From the NCBI GenBank assembly GCA_944390195.1, contig CALXOZ010000006.1:1-64000 (forward strand): a stretch of 64,000 nucleotides of DNA, written 5' to 3'. Below, one piece after another: positions 28,533 to 38,386 of the stretch (position 1 is its first letter; each line of letters begins with the position of its first letter). This DNA is from an uncultured Alphaproteobacteria bacterium. Lineage in GTDB: Bacteria > Pseudomonadota > Alphaproteobacteria > CAAGCB01 > CAG-977. A model generated the notes under the pieces. It ran no database searches, had not been told where the DNA came from, and saw only the letters and a list, made by a program, of their open reading frames with translations. A program made the position numbers and the translations under genes.

Positions 28533-29246
28533 ATGTCTGAAAAATACGAACTTGTTTTTGGTATAGGTGCCGCCTGCCTTTGTTCCCAAGCTTTACGCAA
28601 ATCGAATTTGCAATTTGCCTCTTACCCTTTCGATTGGTTGTACGGTAGCAATTTTTCTTCCCGCATTCAGTTATTAATCTCCGATTTCAAAGACTTTTTT
28701 GAAAAAGAAGATATCGTTTTCACAGGAAAAACAAATAACGATCCTGAAAAGCTTTGCAATATTTATGAAAACAAAAAAACAGGACTTTTCTTTCCCCATG
28801 ATTTTCCACCCGCGGCTTCCTTTGAGTCTTTTTTCCCAGAAGTCAAGAAAAAATATGATAGAAGAATTAAGCGATTATTGGACAGCATTAACAAAAAACA
28901 TGACATTTTGATTGTCTATGTGGAAACGGCACTGTATTCGGAAACGGAAACAACATCCGAAGTTTTAATCGAATGTTCCAATAAAATAGCACAACGATAT
29001 CCTGACAAAAACATTCATCTGCTTTATATTCGTTGCAGTGATGAATTTTGCGATGAACAAATTTCACCCCAGATCCGGAGGATATCATTTAATTATAAAA
29101 ACTCCAAACCTCTGCCGCCGCATGACGCTCGCCTTTTACGAAAAGCATTGGAAGGTTATTCTGTCAAACGTTCACTCACAACAAGAATGAAAAATATTCT
29201 GTTCCGGACAAAAAAGCATTTTAAAAAGGCTTTTTCAACGACTTGA
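28533..29246 (+). CDS. DUF1796 family putative cysteine peptidase
   Basis: About 237 residues. The N-terminal pattern GIGAACLCSQALRKSNLQFA followed by SYPFDWLYG is the hallmark of DUF1796 (PF08795), proposed to be a papain-like cysteine peptidase with the Cys in the first motif. No experimental role is known to me; relatives are often near glycan or surface genes. An AAGGA at 28516 is well spaced for a TTG at 28527 and rather far for the ATG at 28533, so the start is uncertain by two codons. Its 3' end overlaps that of the convergent guaD gene by 26 bases. Confidence 0.75.
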   Translation: MSEKYELVFGIGAACLCSQALRKSNLQFASYPFDWLYGSNFSSRIQLLISDFKDFFEKEDIVFTGKTNNDPEKLCNIYENKKTGLFFPHDFPPAASFESFFPEVKKKYDRRIKRLLDSINKKHDILIVYVETALYSETETTSEVLIECSNKIAQRYPDKNIHLLYIRCSDEFCDEQISPQIRRISFNYKNSKPLPPHDARLLRKALEGYSVKRSLTTRMKNILFRTKKHFKKAFSTT

Positions 29247-30507
29247 CCTGCCGTCCGTTACTGAAAACGGCAACAATATCGTCCTTGTGCATCAAGTACA
29301 AGGCACGTTCAAAACGTTCTTTGACCGATAACTTTTTAGCACTTGGGGGAAACGAAGCATCATCAACAACGATTGCATGCAATTCATTTCCCTTTGCGAA
29401 TCCATCGCCGCCACCGAAAAATTTCGCCCCTGCGGTTGTTCCCAGATAAAAAGCTTCTGTTACCGTTAAAAAATCATCAGACCGGTTTGTTTCAATGCAC
29501 TTTGCTTTTGAAGCGCGAATCGCCGCCGTAACGACTTGGTTCATTGCCAACAAAGCCCCTCCGGCTATATCGGATCCCAATGTAACGCGAAGACCTTCTT
29601 TCATCATCTTGCGCACCGGAGCCGTCCCGCTGACTAAATTGATATTCGAATCAGGACAATGCGCCACCCACACGCCGTTTTCCTTGATCGCGTTACGTTC
29701 GCGCTCATCGCAATGAACACAATGCGCCATAACCGTACGATCGTTGAATAAACCGTACTTTTTATAACTTTCCCAATACTGCGAACAATCGGGATGAAGT
29801 TCTTTGACCCACGCAATTTCAGCAATATTTTCAGATAAATGAGATTGTACGGGAAGATGGCGTTCTTGTGCCAGCCGTCCTAAAAAAGCCATTAATTCAT
29901 TGGAACACGTCGGTGTGAACCGCGGCGTTAAAATCGGTTTGATATGTTTGAAACGCCCCGAAGATTCTTCCAGCCATTGTTCGGTTTCCCGAATCGATTC
30001 TTGCGTCGTTTCCGTCAACACATCACCTGAATTACGATCCATATTGACTTTTCCGACATACCCCGTCATACCCGCTTTTTCAAATTCTTCCATCAAAACC
30101 ATTGTCGATTTGCGATGCAACGAAGAAAAGGCGCAGACACGGGTCGTGCCGTTATCAATCATCTCGCGTGCCAAGCGGCGATACACACAACGGGCATAAT
30201 CTTTATCTTTAAAGGCGGCTTCGGTTTTAAACGTATATGTATCCAACCAATCCAGTAAAGGCAGATCCATCCCCATTCCCAACATGGCATATTGCGGGGC
30301 ATGCATATGCGTATCGGCAAACGAAGGCATGATCAGACAATCCCCGTAATCAGACACATCAACGGATTGATATTGTTGAGGAAGGATATCAAAGACACCT
30401 TCGATTTTTCCATCTACCGATACAAGAAAACCGTTTTCCAAAATATCCAAACGGTTAGAATCCGGCGCATGCACGATTTGCCCTTTTAAAATCTGAACTG
30501 TCATCAT
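29221..30507 (-). CDS. guaD: Guanine deaminase
   Basis: About 428 residues from the ATG at 30507, which has AAGGAT upstream; the open frame extends 33 codons further without a better start. It is an amidohydrolase-fold enzyme that turns guanine into xanthine. The metal ligands appear in order: HMHAPQY with the guanine-deaminase PQY, QSHLSE, MAHCVH, and the catalytic Asp in LGSDIAGG. FTPTCSNELM is also typical. It recycles purines to usable nitrogen. It is a single gene; the methyltransferase upstream has its own start. Confidence 0.93.
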   Translation of the reverse strand: MMTVQILKGQIVHAPDSNRLDILENGFLVSVDGKIEGVFDILPQQYQSVDVSDYGDCLIMPSFADTHMHAPQYAMLGMGMDLPLLDWLDTYTFKTEAAFKDKDYARCVYRRLAREMIDNGTTRVCAFSSLHRKSTMVLMEEFEKAGMTGYVGKVNMDRNSGDVLTETTQESIRETEQWLEESSGRFKHIKPILTPRFTPTCSNELMAFLGRLAQERHLPVQSHLSENIAEIAWVKELHPDCSQYWESYKKYGLFNDRTVMAHCVHCDERERNAIKENGVWVAHCPDSNINLVSGTAPVRKMMKEGLRVTLGSDIAGGALLAMNQVVTAAIRASKAKCIETNRSDDFLTVTEAFYLGTTAGAKFFGGGDGFAKGNELHAIVVDDASFPPSAKKLSVKERFERALYLMHKDDIVAVFSNGRQVKSLKKPF

Positions 30508-30660
30508 CTTATCCTTTTCCGCCATGAAACCTGTCGTGTTCAAGAAACGAACACCTCGAACAACCCATAGCAGAACACGGACTCTGTTCAGTAGAAACTT
30601 CCCCATACGCGCGGAATTATATGAGCTTTTTCAAGTTTATATGTATTACAGCACGAAATG

Positions 30661-31275
30661 TCAAGACGAAGCTTTAGTCGCAATTGCGTCGACAAAAGCG
30701 CATGGTCCGAAATAATCTTCCTTTGTTTCACAAACTGCAACCGTTTCAAAATCCTTTAAAATATCGCGCATATATTCCGGACGGAAGAAATGTCTGATCA
30801 AATCGTCAAAAAACATATCTTGTCCGATTTTTTCCCCGACACCGTAAAAACGGTCTTTTATCGATTTGCAACGGATAAAGAACACTCCTCGCGATTTCAA
30901 CGCCCGATGAATTTTTTGAATAATTTGACGCGTTGTCATGTCGTTAAAATAATGCAAGGAAAGACAGGCGAATATCGCATCATATTTTTGCATTCCCAAA
31001 TCGACCGTCGCAAGATCGGCGCAAACCGTTTTAATTTTAGGATGACGCAAACGATCCACGACTTTCAACGCTTCATCGGAAATATCCATAGCCGTAACAT
31101 TCAACCCGTGAGAAGCAAAAAACAGACTGTTTCTGCCTTTTCCGCACCCCAGATCCAAGACATCGCAAAAGTCTTTTACTTTTATTAAAGCCAAAGCCTT
31201 TTGCGCAAACGGGGAAGGTGTAAAATCCTCTTCCCAGTCCGCCCAGTTTGCGTTCCAAAAATTTTTATCCTGCAC
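30661..31275 (-). CDS. SAM-dependent methyltransferase (class I, TehB-like)
   Basis: A 204-residue Rossmann-fold methyltransferase. Motif I is VLDLGCGKGRNSLF (residues about 39-52), motif II is NVTAMDIS, and the later motifs are YDAIFACLSLHYF and GVFFIRCKS. The substrate is not evident; small-molecule or thiol/tellurite-type methylation is typical of this class. The start overlaps the end of the DMT exporter gene by 11 bases, so the two form an operon. One possibility is that it modifies a compound handled by that exporter. Confidence 0.75.
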   Translation of the reverse strand: MQDKNFWNANWADWEEDFTPSPFAQKALALIKVKDFCDVLDLGCGKGRNSLFFASHGLNVTAMDISDEALKVVDRLRHPKIKTVCADLATVDLGMQKYDAIFACLSLHYFNDMTTRQIIQKIHRALKSRGVFFIRCKSIKDRFYGVGEKIGQDMFFDDLIRHFFRPEYMRDILKDFETVAVCETKEDYFGPCAFVDAIATKASS

Positions 31276-32185
31276 TTTTTTTCCTTTTCAACATGGAAAT
31301 GATTTCCGGTTCGATCAAGACGGCGCCGCAAATGATCAAAGCTCCGATCAACTGGGAAAAAGTAATTGGTTCCGCCAGCCATGCAAAAGCGATCAAAGCC
31401 GTACAGAAAGGTGTAAAATATTCAGACAGACTCAATAACGCCAACGAGATATAATTTTGAGCCTCGTTCCAAGCATAAAAGGCGACAGCTGCCGGAAATG
31501 CGGCGAAGTAACCGATCAAAAGCCAAGCATATCCTGTTTTTGGCCAAATCATCGATTCATAATCAACCAAGTCGATTACCAACAGCCATAGCGAACCGAA
31601 CAACATTGTCCAAGCGGTGAATTTATAAGCTCCGACCCGTCTGATGACAGGGCGACCCAGAACGGAATACAACGACCAGCACAAAGAGGAACAAAGTATC
31701 AGAAAATCGCCGAATTGATAAGATTCCAAGAAGAATCCTTCAAAAGTAAGGACTTTTAACACCATCAGGCACCCGCCGAATCCGAACAGCAAGCCGGCGG
31801 CTTGCAAAGGCGAAAATTTTTTACTCAGGCAAAGATTCAATATGAAAATCAATAACGGTGATAATGCTTCAATCATTGAGGAATTGACCGAAGAAATCGT
31901 TTTTTGCGCGGTAAACAGGAAAATTGCCATCAAAGCCGTTCCCAACAACCCGAGCAGAGCCAGATAAACACCGTCTTTGAAAGAAAAGCGGAACAAACCG
32001 CGCAATTTTAAAAACGGTCCGAACGCCAACATCAACACACCGCCCAAACCGAAACGCAACATTCCCAACGTTACAGGATCGATCATTTGATTTGAAATCA
32101 ACGTACGCCCGACAGGAAATGAGCTTGCCCACAGGATCATGCTCAATCCCGCCCAAAAAACACCTTTTAATTTATCGTCTTTCAT
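31265..32185 (-). CDS. EamA/DMT-family transporter
   Basis: About 306 residues from the ATG at 32185; the longer frame to 32281 would overlap the divergent thioesterase start. Ten membrane helices form two EamA repeats: the first contains WASSFPVGRTLI and the second CWSLYSVLGRP and PAAVAFYAWNEAQNYI. DMT carriers export amino acids, nucleosides or other metabolites; the substrate here is unknown. It is co-transcribed with the methyltransferase gene. Confidence 0.88.
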   Translation of the reverse strand: MKDDKLKGVFWAGLSMILWASSFPVGRTLISNQMIDPVTLGMLRFGLGGVLMLAFGPFLKLRGLFRFSFKDGVYLALLGLLGTALMAIFLFTAQKTISSVNSSMIEALSPLLIFILNLCLSKKFSPLQAAGLLFGFGGCLMVLKVLTFEGFFLESYQFGDFLILCSSLCWSLYSVLGRPVIRRVGAYKFTAWTMLFGSLWLLVIDLVDYESMIWPKTGYAWLLIGYFAAFPAAVAFYAWNEAQNYISLALLSLSEYFTPFCTALIAFAWLAEPITFSQLIGALIICGAVLIEPEIISMLKRKKSAG

Positions 32186-32255
32186 TATAAATTCTTTCTT
32201 TATGGTAAAATGCGGCGAAGTATACAACCGCTCGTCAAAAAAGCAACGGTGAAAT

Positions 32256-32981
32256 ATGGAAACTCTTTCTTTTTCCCACAATGTTAAAATTTATGAATGC
32301 GATCGCAAAAAACAACTGCGGTTGCATTGTTTGTTCAACCTGTTTCAAGATATAGCCGACACACATGCGGACGCTTTAGGAGTCGGGTATGAATATTGTC
32401 TTTCCAAGTCAATCGGATGGGTCGGAGCAAATTATCACTTGAAAATCAACCGCCTGCCCGTTTGGCAGGAAAAATTCATATTGACGACATGGGCTTCGGG
32501 TAAAACGGCTGTCAGCGGCATCCGTGACTTTAAAGCGCAAACGGAAAACGGAGAATTGTTATTTTTCGCTTCCAGCCAATGGGCGTTGATCAGCCTGACA
32601 ACATTACGCCCGATCTCTGTTGTTAAAAATCTTCCGGGCTACGTCTTGCACAACGAACGCATGATTGACACGAACTTTCCGCCCATCCCTCTGCCCGACC
32701 GCCATGATTATGAAACATCCTTCGCCGTGCGCTATGACGATATCGATATTAACGATCATGTCAACAATTCCGTTTACCCTTTGTGGGCGGCGGAAAGTGT
32801 TCCTCATGATTTCAGAAAAACTCACGACATTTCGGAAATGGAAATAGCCTTTAAGAAACCCGCCCTGTTTGATGATAACATAACGGTTTTCACTCAAACC
32901 GACGACTTGACGACGATTCACAAGATTTCGTCTTCAACAGGGCAAAAGGATTTCGCCCGCGTCAGGATTTTTTGGAAATAA
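32256..32981 (+). CDS. Acyl-ACP thioesterase
   Basis: A 241-residue double hot-dog protein of the acyl-ACP thioesterase family (PF01643), which frees fatty acids from acyl carrier protein. The first hot-dog runs through LFNLFQDIADTHADALGVGY and TWASG; the second carries DIDINDHVNNSVYPLW, where the catalytic Asn and His reside. Such enzymes are scattered in bacteria and may supply free acids for lipid recycling or signalling. It is divergent from the DMT exporter and is followed by a weak terminator. Confidence 0.85.
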   Translation: METLSFSHNVKIYECDRKKQLRLHCLFNLFQDIADTHADALGVGYEYCLSKSIGWVGANYHLKINRLPVWQEKFILTTWASGKTAVSGIRDFKAQTENGELLFFASSQWALISLTTLRPISVVKNLPGYVLHNERMIDTNFPPIPLPDRHDYETSFAVRYDDIDINDHVNNSVYPLWAAESVPHDFRKTHDISEMEIAFKKPALFDDNITVFTQTDDLTTIHKISSSTGQKDFARVRIFWK

Positions 32982-33023
32982 GTCGATTTTCCTTTTATGT
33001 TTGAACATTTTTAACAAAGACGC

Positions 33024-33049
33024 AAACAAAAGAGCCGTTTTGTTTTTTT
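33024..33049 (+). terminator. Probable weak terminator after the thioesterase gene
   Basis: AAACAAAA pairs with TTTTGTTT around the loop GAGCCG and is followed by T residues. The stem is AT-rich, so strength is doubtful. Confidence 0.5.
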
Positions 33050-33146
33050 AATCCGTCCGAAAGCCCTTCAAACTCGTTTTTCAAGTATTCTTTGCAAAAG
33101 TCCTTTAAATGATTTTATATTGATAAAAAAAAGAAAGGAATTATCA

Positions 33147-34577
33147 ATGACGGCACGAACAATTACGGACGGCTTGTTTTTCAACCGTATGGACAAGGAT
33201 TTCACCAAAAAAACCGTTATGGACGCACTAAAAGGTTGTGATGATGGTGAATTGTTTTTAGAACATCGTTTGTCCGAACGTCTAAGCTTGGATGACGGAC
33301 GGATAAAAACTGCCGGATTTGACGCAACCGCCGGATTCGGATTGCGCGCCGTTTGTGATGACACTTATGCTTATGCCATATCGAACGAGCTCACTCCTGC
33401 AGCTTTGCGCCAAGCCGTTCAAAGCGTTCAGCCTATAAAGACCGCCGGATCGAACGCAAAATTGTTTTTACCGCGTTTAACCGAGCCAACCCCATTGTAT
33501 ACGGAAGCGAATCCGTTAAATTTAATGAAATTTTGCGATAAAGTCGCATTAATGAACGACATCGACACCTACTTACGCCGCAAAGATTCAAGAGTTATAC
33601 AAGTATCCGCCCTGCTTTCCGGAGAATGGCAAGCTGTAAAGATCATACAAGCCGACGGGCGGGAAACAGACGATATCAGACCTTTGGTCAACTTGATGAT
33701 CAGTGTTGTTGTAAAAAATGAAACAAGGATGGAAAGCGGATTTTACGGATTGGGCGGACGCTATCTTTACGAACGCATTGTCAGTGAAGATGTATGGAAA
33801 GCGGCGGCGGACGAAGCGTTGAGAACAGCTTTGACCAATTTGGAATCTGTTCCGGCACCGTTGGGTGAAATGCCTGTCGTGCTCAGCTCCGGCTGGTGCG
33901 GCGTTTTGTTGCATGAAGCCGTCGGACACGGGTTGGAAGGCGATTTCAACCGGAAAGGGTCTTCCGTATTCAGCGCAAAAACCGGTCAACAGGTAACAGC
34001 GAAAGGAATCACGATTGTTGACGACGGCACTTTACCAGAACGGCGCGGCTCTCTCAGCGTTGATGACGAAGGTACACCCTCTCAAAGAACCGTTTTAATC
34101 GAAGACGGGATATTGAAAAACTATATGCTCGACCGGATGAACGCCCGTTTGATGAACAAGGAACCGACCGGAAACGGACGTCGGGAATCTTTTTCGTGCG
34201 CTCCGCAAGTCCGGATGACGAACACGTTCATGACCCAAGGCGACAAAGATCCGGAAGAATTAATCGCTTCGGTAAAAAAAGGCGTATTTGCAAAGTCCTT
34301 TCATGGCGGTCAAGTCGATATCACGTCAGGAAAATTCGTTTTCACTTCAGCCGAAGCCTATTTGATCGAAAACGGCAAAATCACGGCTCCTGTAAAAGAT
34401 GCAACTTTGATCGGCAGCGGCATCGAAGTCATGAACAATATTGATATGATAGCAAAAGATGCTTGTCTTGATCAGGGAATTGGATCATGCGGCAAAGGGG
34501 GACAAACGGTTCCCGTCGGTGTCGGTCAACCTTCCGTGCGGATAAAGGCGATCACCGTCGGGGGGCAAGCCGGTTAA
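33147..34577 (+). CDS. tldD: Metalloprotease TldD
   Basis: About 476 residues from the ATG at 33147, which has AAAGGAA upstream; an in-frame TTG at 33120 is less likely. TldD and TldE form a protease that degrades unfolded or leader peptides. The zinc motif HEAVGHGLEGDF (HExxxH) near residue 255 is intact, and GRRESFSCAPQVRMTN, FTSAEAYLIENGKIT and GIGSCGKGGQ are typical of the family. The partner gene tldE is not in the window. The next gene begins close behind. Confidence 0.94.
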   Translation: MTARTITDGLFFNRMDKDFTKKTVMDALKGCDDGELFLEHRLSERLSLDDGRIKTAGFDATAGFGLRAVCDDTYAYAISNELTPAALRQAVQSVQPIKTAGSNAKLFLPRLTEPTPLYTEANPLNLMKFCDKVALMNDIDTYLRRKDSRVIQVSALLSGEWQAVKIIQADGRETDDIRPLVNLMISVVVKNETRMESGFYGLGGRYLYERIVSEDVWKAAADEALRTALTNLESVPAPLGEMPVVLSSGWCGVLLHEAVGHGLEGDFNRKGSSVFSAKTGQQVTAKGITIVDDGTLPERRGSLSVDDEGTPSQRTVLIEDGILKNYMLDRMNARLMNKEPTGNGRRESFSCAPQVRMTNTFMTQGDKDPEELIASVKKGVFAKSFHGGQVDITSGKFVFTSAEAYLIENGKITAPVKDATLIGSGIEVMNNIDMIAKDACLDQGIGSCGKGGQTVPVGVGQPSVRIKAITVGGQAG

Positions 34578-34632
34578 ATTGCCTGATGACAATAAGATTT
34601 TAACAATAAAAAAATATAAGGATAAAAAGCTC

Positions 34633-36423
34633 ATGTACGCTTTTTATAAAAGGTTTGAATATCCGTTCATTGCCCTGTTCATTTTAATTACACAGTTAAG
34701 CATTCTCCCCGAACTCAACAGCTATTACACTGACACGGACAACTATACTCACGCACAACGCGTTTATGACCTGATCGTTTCGCGGACATGGACTGAAACA
34801 CCTTATATTCATACAAACTACCCTTTTGGAGAAATTCTGCATTTTACGCGGATTACAGATCTTTTCTGGCTATTTTTCTCGTTACCCGCCTTTTTATTCT
34901 TTCCGTTGAAAGAAGCCGTTTTTTGGGGGGGCTATATTTATCAGACCGGTGTACTGATTCTTTCCGGACTGTTTTTTATCTGGGGAATAAAGCCGTTTAC
35001 AGGACCGATTGTCCGCCTGATCGGTTTGGGGCTGTTTCTTATACAACCCTCCATTACGGAAACCTACATCATGATCAAACCCGATCATCACGCCTTAACA
35101 GCGCTGTTTGCTTTCATGACCGCAGGATCATTGATTCGGGTTCTATTCGACGATCAAAAAAAACACCTCCGTTTTGCCGGGATAAGCGCAGCTCTTTGCC
35201 TTTGGTCTTCGGTAGAAGGACTTCTCATCTCGTACCTTTTACTGACAGGCTTGATCATTTTATTTTTATTCGACCGGATAAGCGTTAAGAAAAGCGCTTT
35301 CTTCTTTTTTTATTATTTCATTTTTTCTACGATTTTTTTAATCATCAACCCTCCCTACGAAGGATTCTTTTTCCCCGACAACGGGCGGTTGTCTTTTTTA
35401 TTGGTTGTCGTCATCGGTTTGACGACAACGGCTTTGATATTGCTTTCTTTATTGGAAGATAAAAACGTACTTAATACTTTTTATAAAAAACTCGCCGCCT
35501 TAGTATTGCTTTGTCTTGTTTTTTGCGCGCTTGTCTTTGCCTTTTTCCCGCCAGAGGTTGTCTTCAAACCTTATTTCCCCCCTTTCATCAAAGAAATCTG
35601 GGCTAAAAATGTCATAGAACTTCAACCCAGTACAAATTCAATTCCATTGTTCTTCCTAAGTACAATGCCTTCTGTTTTGGCAATTATAACGGCATCGAGC
35701 ATATTAAAATTCTGCTCTGATAAAGAACGGATCGTTTTGATTTTATTTTTTCCGATCATATTGTTCCTTGGCGGATTGTCGTTTCATAATGTCCGCTATG
35801 CCCGTTTAGCCTGCTTGTTCACACCTTATATTTTCGTAACGGCTTTTTGTTTAAGGGCGAACAAGAAAGCATATCCGGAAAAAGAAAAAGGAATTTTTTT
35901 AATCACGCTCTTTATTTTATTTGCCGTCTACTTGAGCCTTAATTACATATCCGTCAACCGGTCTTTATCCGCTCGCCGTTACCCTTTGATCAGCATTGTA
36001 AAACCATATCTGCCGCAAACGGAAGGAAGCATTTTGTCGGACACATTTTTAGGACCTGAAATTGTGTGGCTGTTGGAAGAAAAAGTCATAGGTTCTCCTT
36101 ATCATCGTAACATAGAAGGCATATCTGATAATTTCTGGATGCTGTCTGGGAAAGAAAAACTGTCTATAGCGCTGATGAAAAAGCATCGGGTAAAAGCTAT
36201 TTTATTGTTTGTCAACATTCCCGATCGTCCGGATTTGTTTTATAATGCTCAAAAACGTTACACCTTTGCCCAAAGTGTTACCAAAAACGACACTTTGATG
36301 TTGAAATTGCTTTCAGGAAAAGATCTGCCCTGCGGAATCAAAGAAGAATTAAACACACCGGCTCCTTTTTTGCTCTTTAATGTCGACTTTTCACAATGTT
36401 CTGCAATAAATTCCGAAAAATAA
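34633..36423 (+). CDS. Polytopic membrane protein, GT-C / oligosaccharyltransferase-like
   Basis: About 596 residues from the ATG at 34633; a TTG at 34579, two bases behind tldD, is also possible. About a dozen membrane helices are followed by a C-terminal soluble domain of about 140 residues. The first extracytoplasmic loop has YTDTDNYTHAQRVYDL and later LHFTRITDLFW, a pattern like the acidic loop and HxR-type segment of alphaproteobacterial STT3/GT-C proteins. MIKPDHHALTALFA in the next loops supplies further charged residues. It probably transfers a glycan from a lipid carrier, but donor and acceptor are unknown. Confidence 0.5.
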   Translation: MYAFYKRFEYPFIALFILITQLSILPELNSYYTDTDNYTHAQRVYDLIVSRTWTETPYIHTNYPFGEILHFTRITDLFWLFFSLPAFLFFPLKEAVFWGGYIYQTGVLILSGLFFIWGIKPFTGPIVRLIGLGLFLIQPSITETYIMIKPDHHALTALFAFMTAGSLIRVLFDDQKKHLRFAGISAALCLWSSVEGLLISYLLLTGLIILFLFDRISVKKSAFFFFYYFIFSTIFLIINPPYEGFFFPDNGRLSFLLVVVIGLTTTALILLSLLEDKNVLNTFYKKLAALVLLCLVFCALVFAFFPPEVVFKPYFPPFIKEIWAKNVIELQPSTNSIPLFFLSTMPSVLAIITASSILKFCSDKERIVLILFFPIILFLGGLSFHNVRYARLACLFTPYIFVTAFCLRANKKAYPEKEKGIFLITLFILFAVYLSLNYISVNRSLSARRYPLISIVKPYLPQTEGSILSDTFLGPEIVWLLEEKVIGSPYHRNIEGISDNFWMLSGKEKLSIALMKKHRVKAILLFVNIPDRPDLFYNAQKRYTFAQSVTKNDTLMLKLLSGKDLPCGIKEELNTPAPFLLFNVDFSQCSAINSEK

Positions 36424-36675
36424 TCTCTTTTAAGGATAATTTTTTTGGGAAACGACTCAGATTTTCATGCTTTTTCATTTTTTCGGATCATCCGAGAGCA
36501 ACTCGAATAAAAGGAATTCTCGTTTTTTTATAAACCTGCCACAAATCGGTGAAAAATTTCAGCCTTTTATGAAAAAGAGCTTTTTTTCCGTCTATAGACA
36601 AAAAAAATCTTTTCTTTTCGTTCTTTTTTTGCTATAAAAAATTTATCGACAGTTTTTTTTAAAGGTGAAACAATT

Positions 36676-37659
36676 ATGTCCGATAAGAAACCTATCAGTT
36701 TAGTAATCAGCGATATTGACAATACCATAGCCGATAAATTCGGCGCTTGGGGAAACGCTTTAGATGTCGCAATGGATAAATTGGCAAAATTGTATAAACG
36801 CGACCGCGCTGATATTGAACAAGACTTGTTGGCGCATGTTCCTGACAGCATGAAACATATCTCCGGTCCGTATATCGGTAAAGATTTACGCATGGATGTC
36901 GCTTTGACACCATCTTTAAAACCGACATCTCCGGAAATGGAAAAACAATTGGAACAAATATTCCACCAATGGGACAAAGATAAAAGCAAAGCGGAATTAT
37001 ACGAAGGAGTCGCTGCAACAATCAATAAAATCAAAGCTTCCGGCGCAAAGTTCGTTCTGTATACGGATTCACGGGAATCCGTCTGTATCCCTCGCTTGGC
37101 TAAAATGGGCATTACGGCTGATATGCTTGACGGACTCTATGTCTTACCGGATCTGAAAGACGGTCAAATCATTCATAAGCCTGTCAAAGGTAAAGCGGAA
37201 GAATTCCGCAACGCTCTGGGTGACAAGCTGGTTATTTTAGAACCCAAAACAAACAAGCCGAATCCTAAAAACATGAAAAAGATTCTGGATGATATGGGTG
37301 TTAAAGATCCAACCACGACCGTTATGGTCGGCGATAATATCCGTTCAGACGGAACTGCCGCTGTTACTTTGGGCATGAACTATGCTTGGCAGAAAGGTGG
37401 TACTGTTATTGATGCCCCGACATTGCGTTGTTATAAAACATTCTGTCAGGATCCCAATTATAAATTGACAACGGCGGAACATTTGGAACAATTGAATGAT
37501 ACAAACCGTCCGACAGAAGTTCTTGAAAGCTTTATGGATCTGAGTAAACATTATCGCTTTATGTCTCAGGACAAGGCTTTGGAAGTGAAGGCTCAGGCTA
37601 AAAACTCTGAAAAAATCAATCCGACCATCATCAAGCAAATGGCAAGAAATTCAAGATAA
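36676..37659 (+). CDS. HAD-superfamily hydrolase, paralogue of the gene at 52823
   Basis: A 327-residue cytoplasmic protein. HAD motifs are complete: SDIDNT with D13 and D15, YTDSRES for motif II, the KPNPKNM lysine region, and MVGDNIRSDG for motif IV. The cap between motifs I and II, about 110 residues, is unlike common phosphatases. The C-terminal 90 residues are charged and end in a basic tail (KQMARNSR). A second copy of the same layout lies at 52823-53869. I do not recognise a named family. AAAGGTG precedes the start and a strong terminator follows, so it is a single-gene unit. Confidence 0.8.
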   Translation: MSDKKPISLVISDIDNTIADKFGAWGNALDVAMDKLAKLYKRDRADIEQDLLAHVPDSMKHISGPYIGKDLRMDVALTPSLKPTSPEMEKQLEQIFHQWDKDKSKAELYEGVAATINKIKASGAKFVLYTDSRESVCIPRLAKMGITADMLDGLYVLPDLKDGQIIHKPVKGKAEEFRNALGDKLVILEPKTNKPNPKNMKKILDDMGVKDPTTTVMVGDNIRSDGTAAVTLGMNYAWQKGGTVIDAPTLRCYKTFCQDPNYKLTTAEHLEQLNDTNRPTEVLESFMDLSKHYRFMSQDKALEVKAQAKNSEKINPTIIKQMARNSR

Positions 37660-37663
37660 TTAT

Positions 37664-37692
37664 AAAAAAGGAACCTTTCGGTTCCTTTTTTT
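37664..37692 (+). terminator. Rho-independent terminator after the HAD gene
   Basis: AAAAAAGGAACC pairs with GGTTCC and a run of seven T around a TTTC loop, directly behind the stop codon. Confidence 0.95.
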
Positions 37693-38386
37693 ATATATGG
37701 ATCTTAAAAGCAACACAATTTCTTTAAAACAGATTCTTCTTTGGAAATCAGAAAAAAAGAATATTTTATAACTTTAAAACAGATTGAATGTCTCCCCGCA
37801 TAAAACGTTAATAGAGACTTGGTTCAACAGCATAAAAAATCTTTTAAAGATGACAAGCGTAGGTCTTCATAAGAGTTAAAACAGATGTTGTACACAAAAT
37901 CACCTTGAAAAACGTCATAAAACCCAGTTCAAAATATTTCATCTTCCAAACATTTTCCAAAATCACATTAAAAATATCACCGTTAAAACATATAAAAAAA
38001 CGGAAGCTTTATTTTTTAAAAAAGAAATAAAAAACCCCGTAATATCTTCAACTTTTTCTTAAATCTGAAATTTGTTTTCCTGTTGTTACAAAAAATCCAT
38101 TAATTCGGCAGGAAGATGAAACAACTTTCATAAGATGTCGAAATTTATTCGGGTTTATCAATAGAATTACCTGATTTATTCCAGCAAACTTAAGCTATCC
38201 GGATAAAAAGCATCTTTCTAAAGGAAGTTTTTTTTATTTATGAAATTTACACATTAAACGTTATTGCGTATTCTCATTTGGCTCTTTTTTTAATTTTCAT
38301 GATATCGCTTTTTTTAAAGAGCAAGCTTTGACTAAAAACGGTCTTTCATAAGATTACATAAAGAATAAAAGAACTTAAAACAGGTG
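37693..38386. other. AT-rich gap with a recurring short motif
   Basis: Almost 700 bases without a gene between convergent transcription units. CTTTAAAACAGATT occurs at 37723 and again exactly 50 bases later at 37773; GTTAAAACAGAT is at 37875 and CTTAAAACAGGT near 38374. I see no ORF with a ribosome site, no RNA gene and no further hairpin. It may be decayed sequence. Confidence 0.4.
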
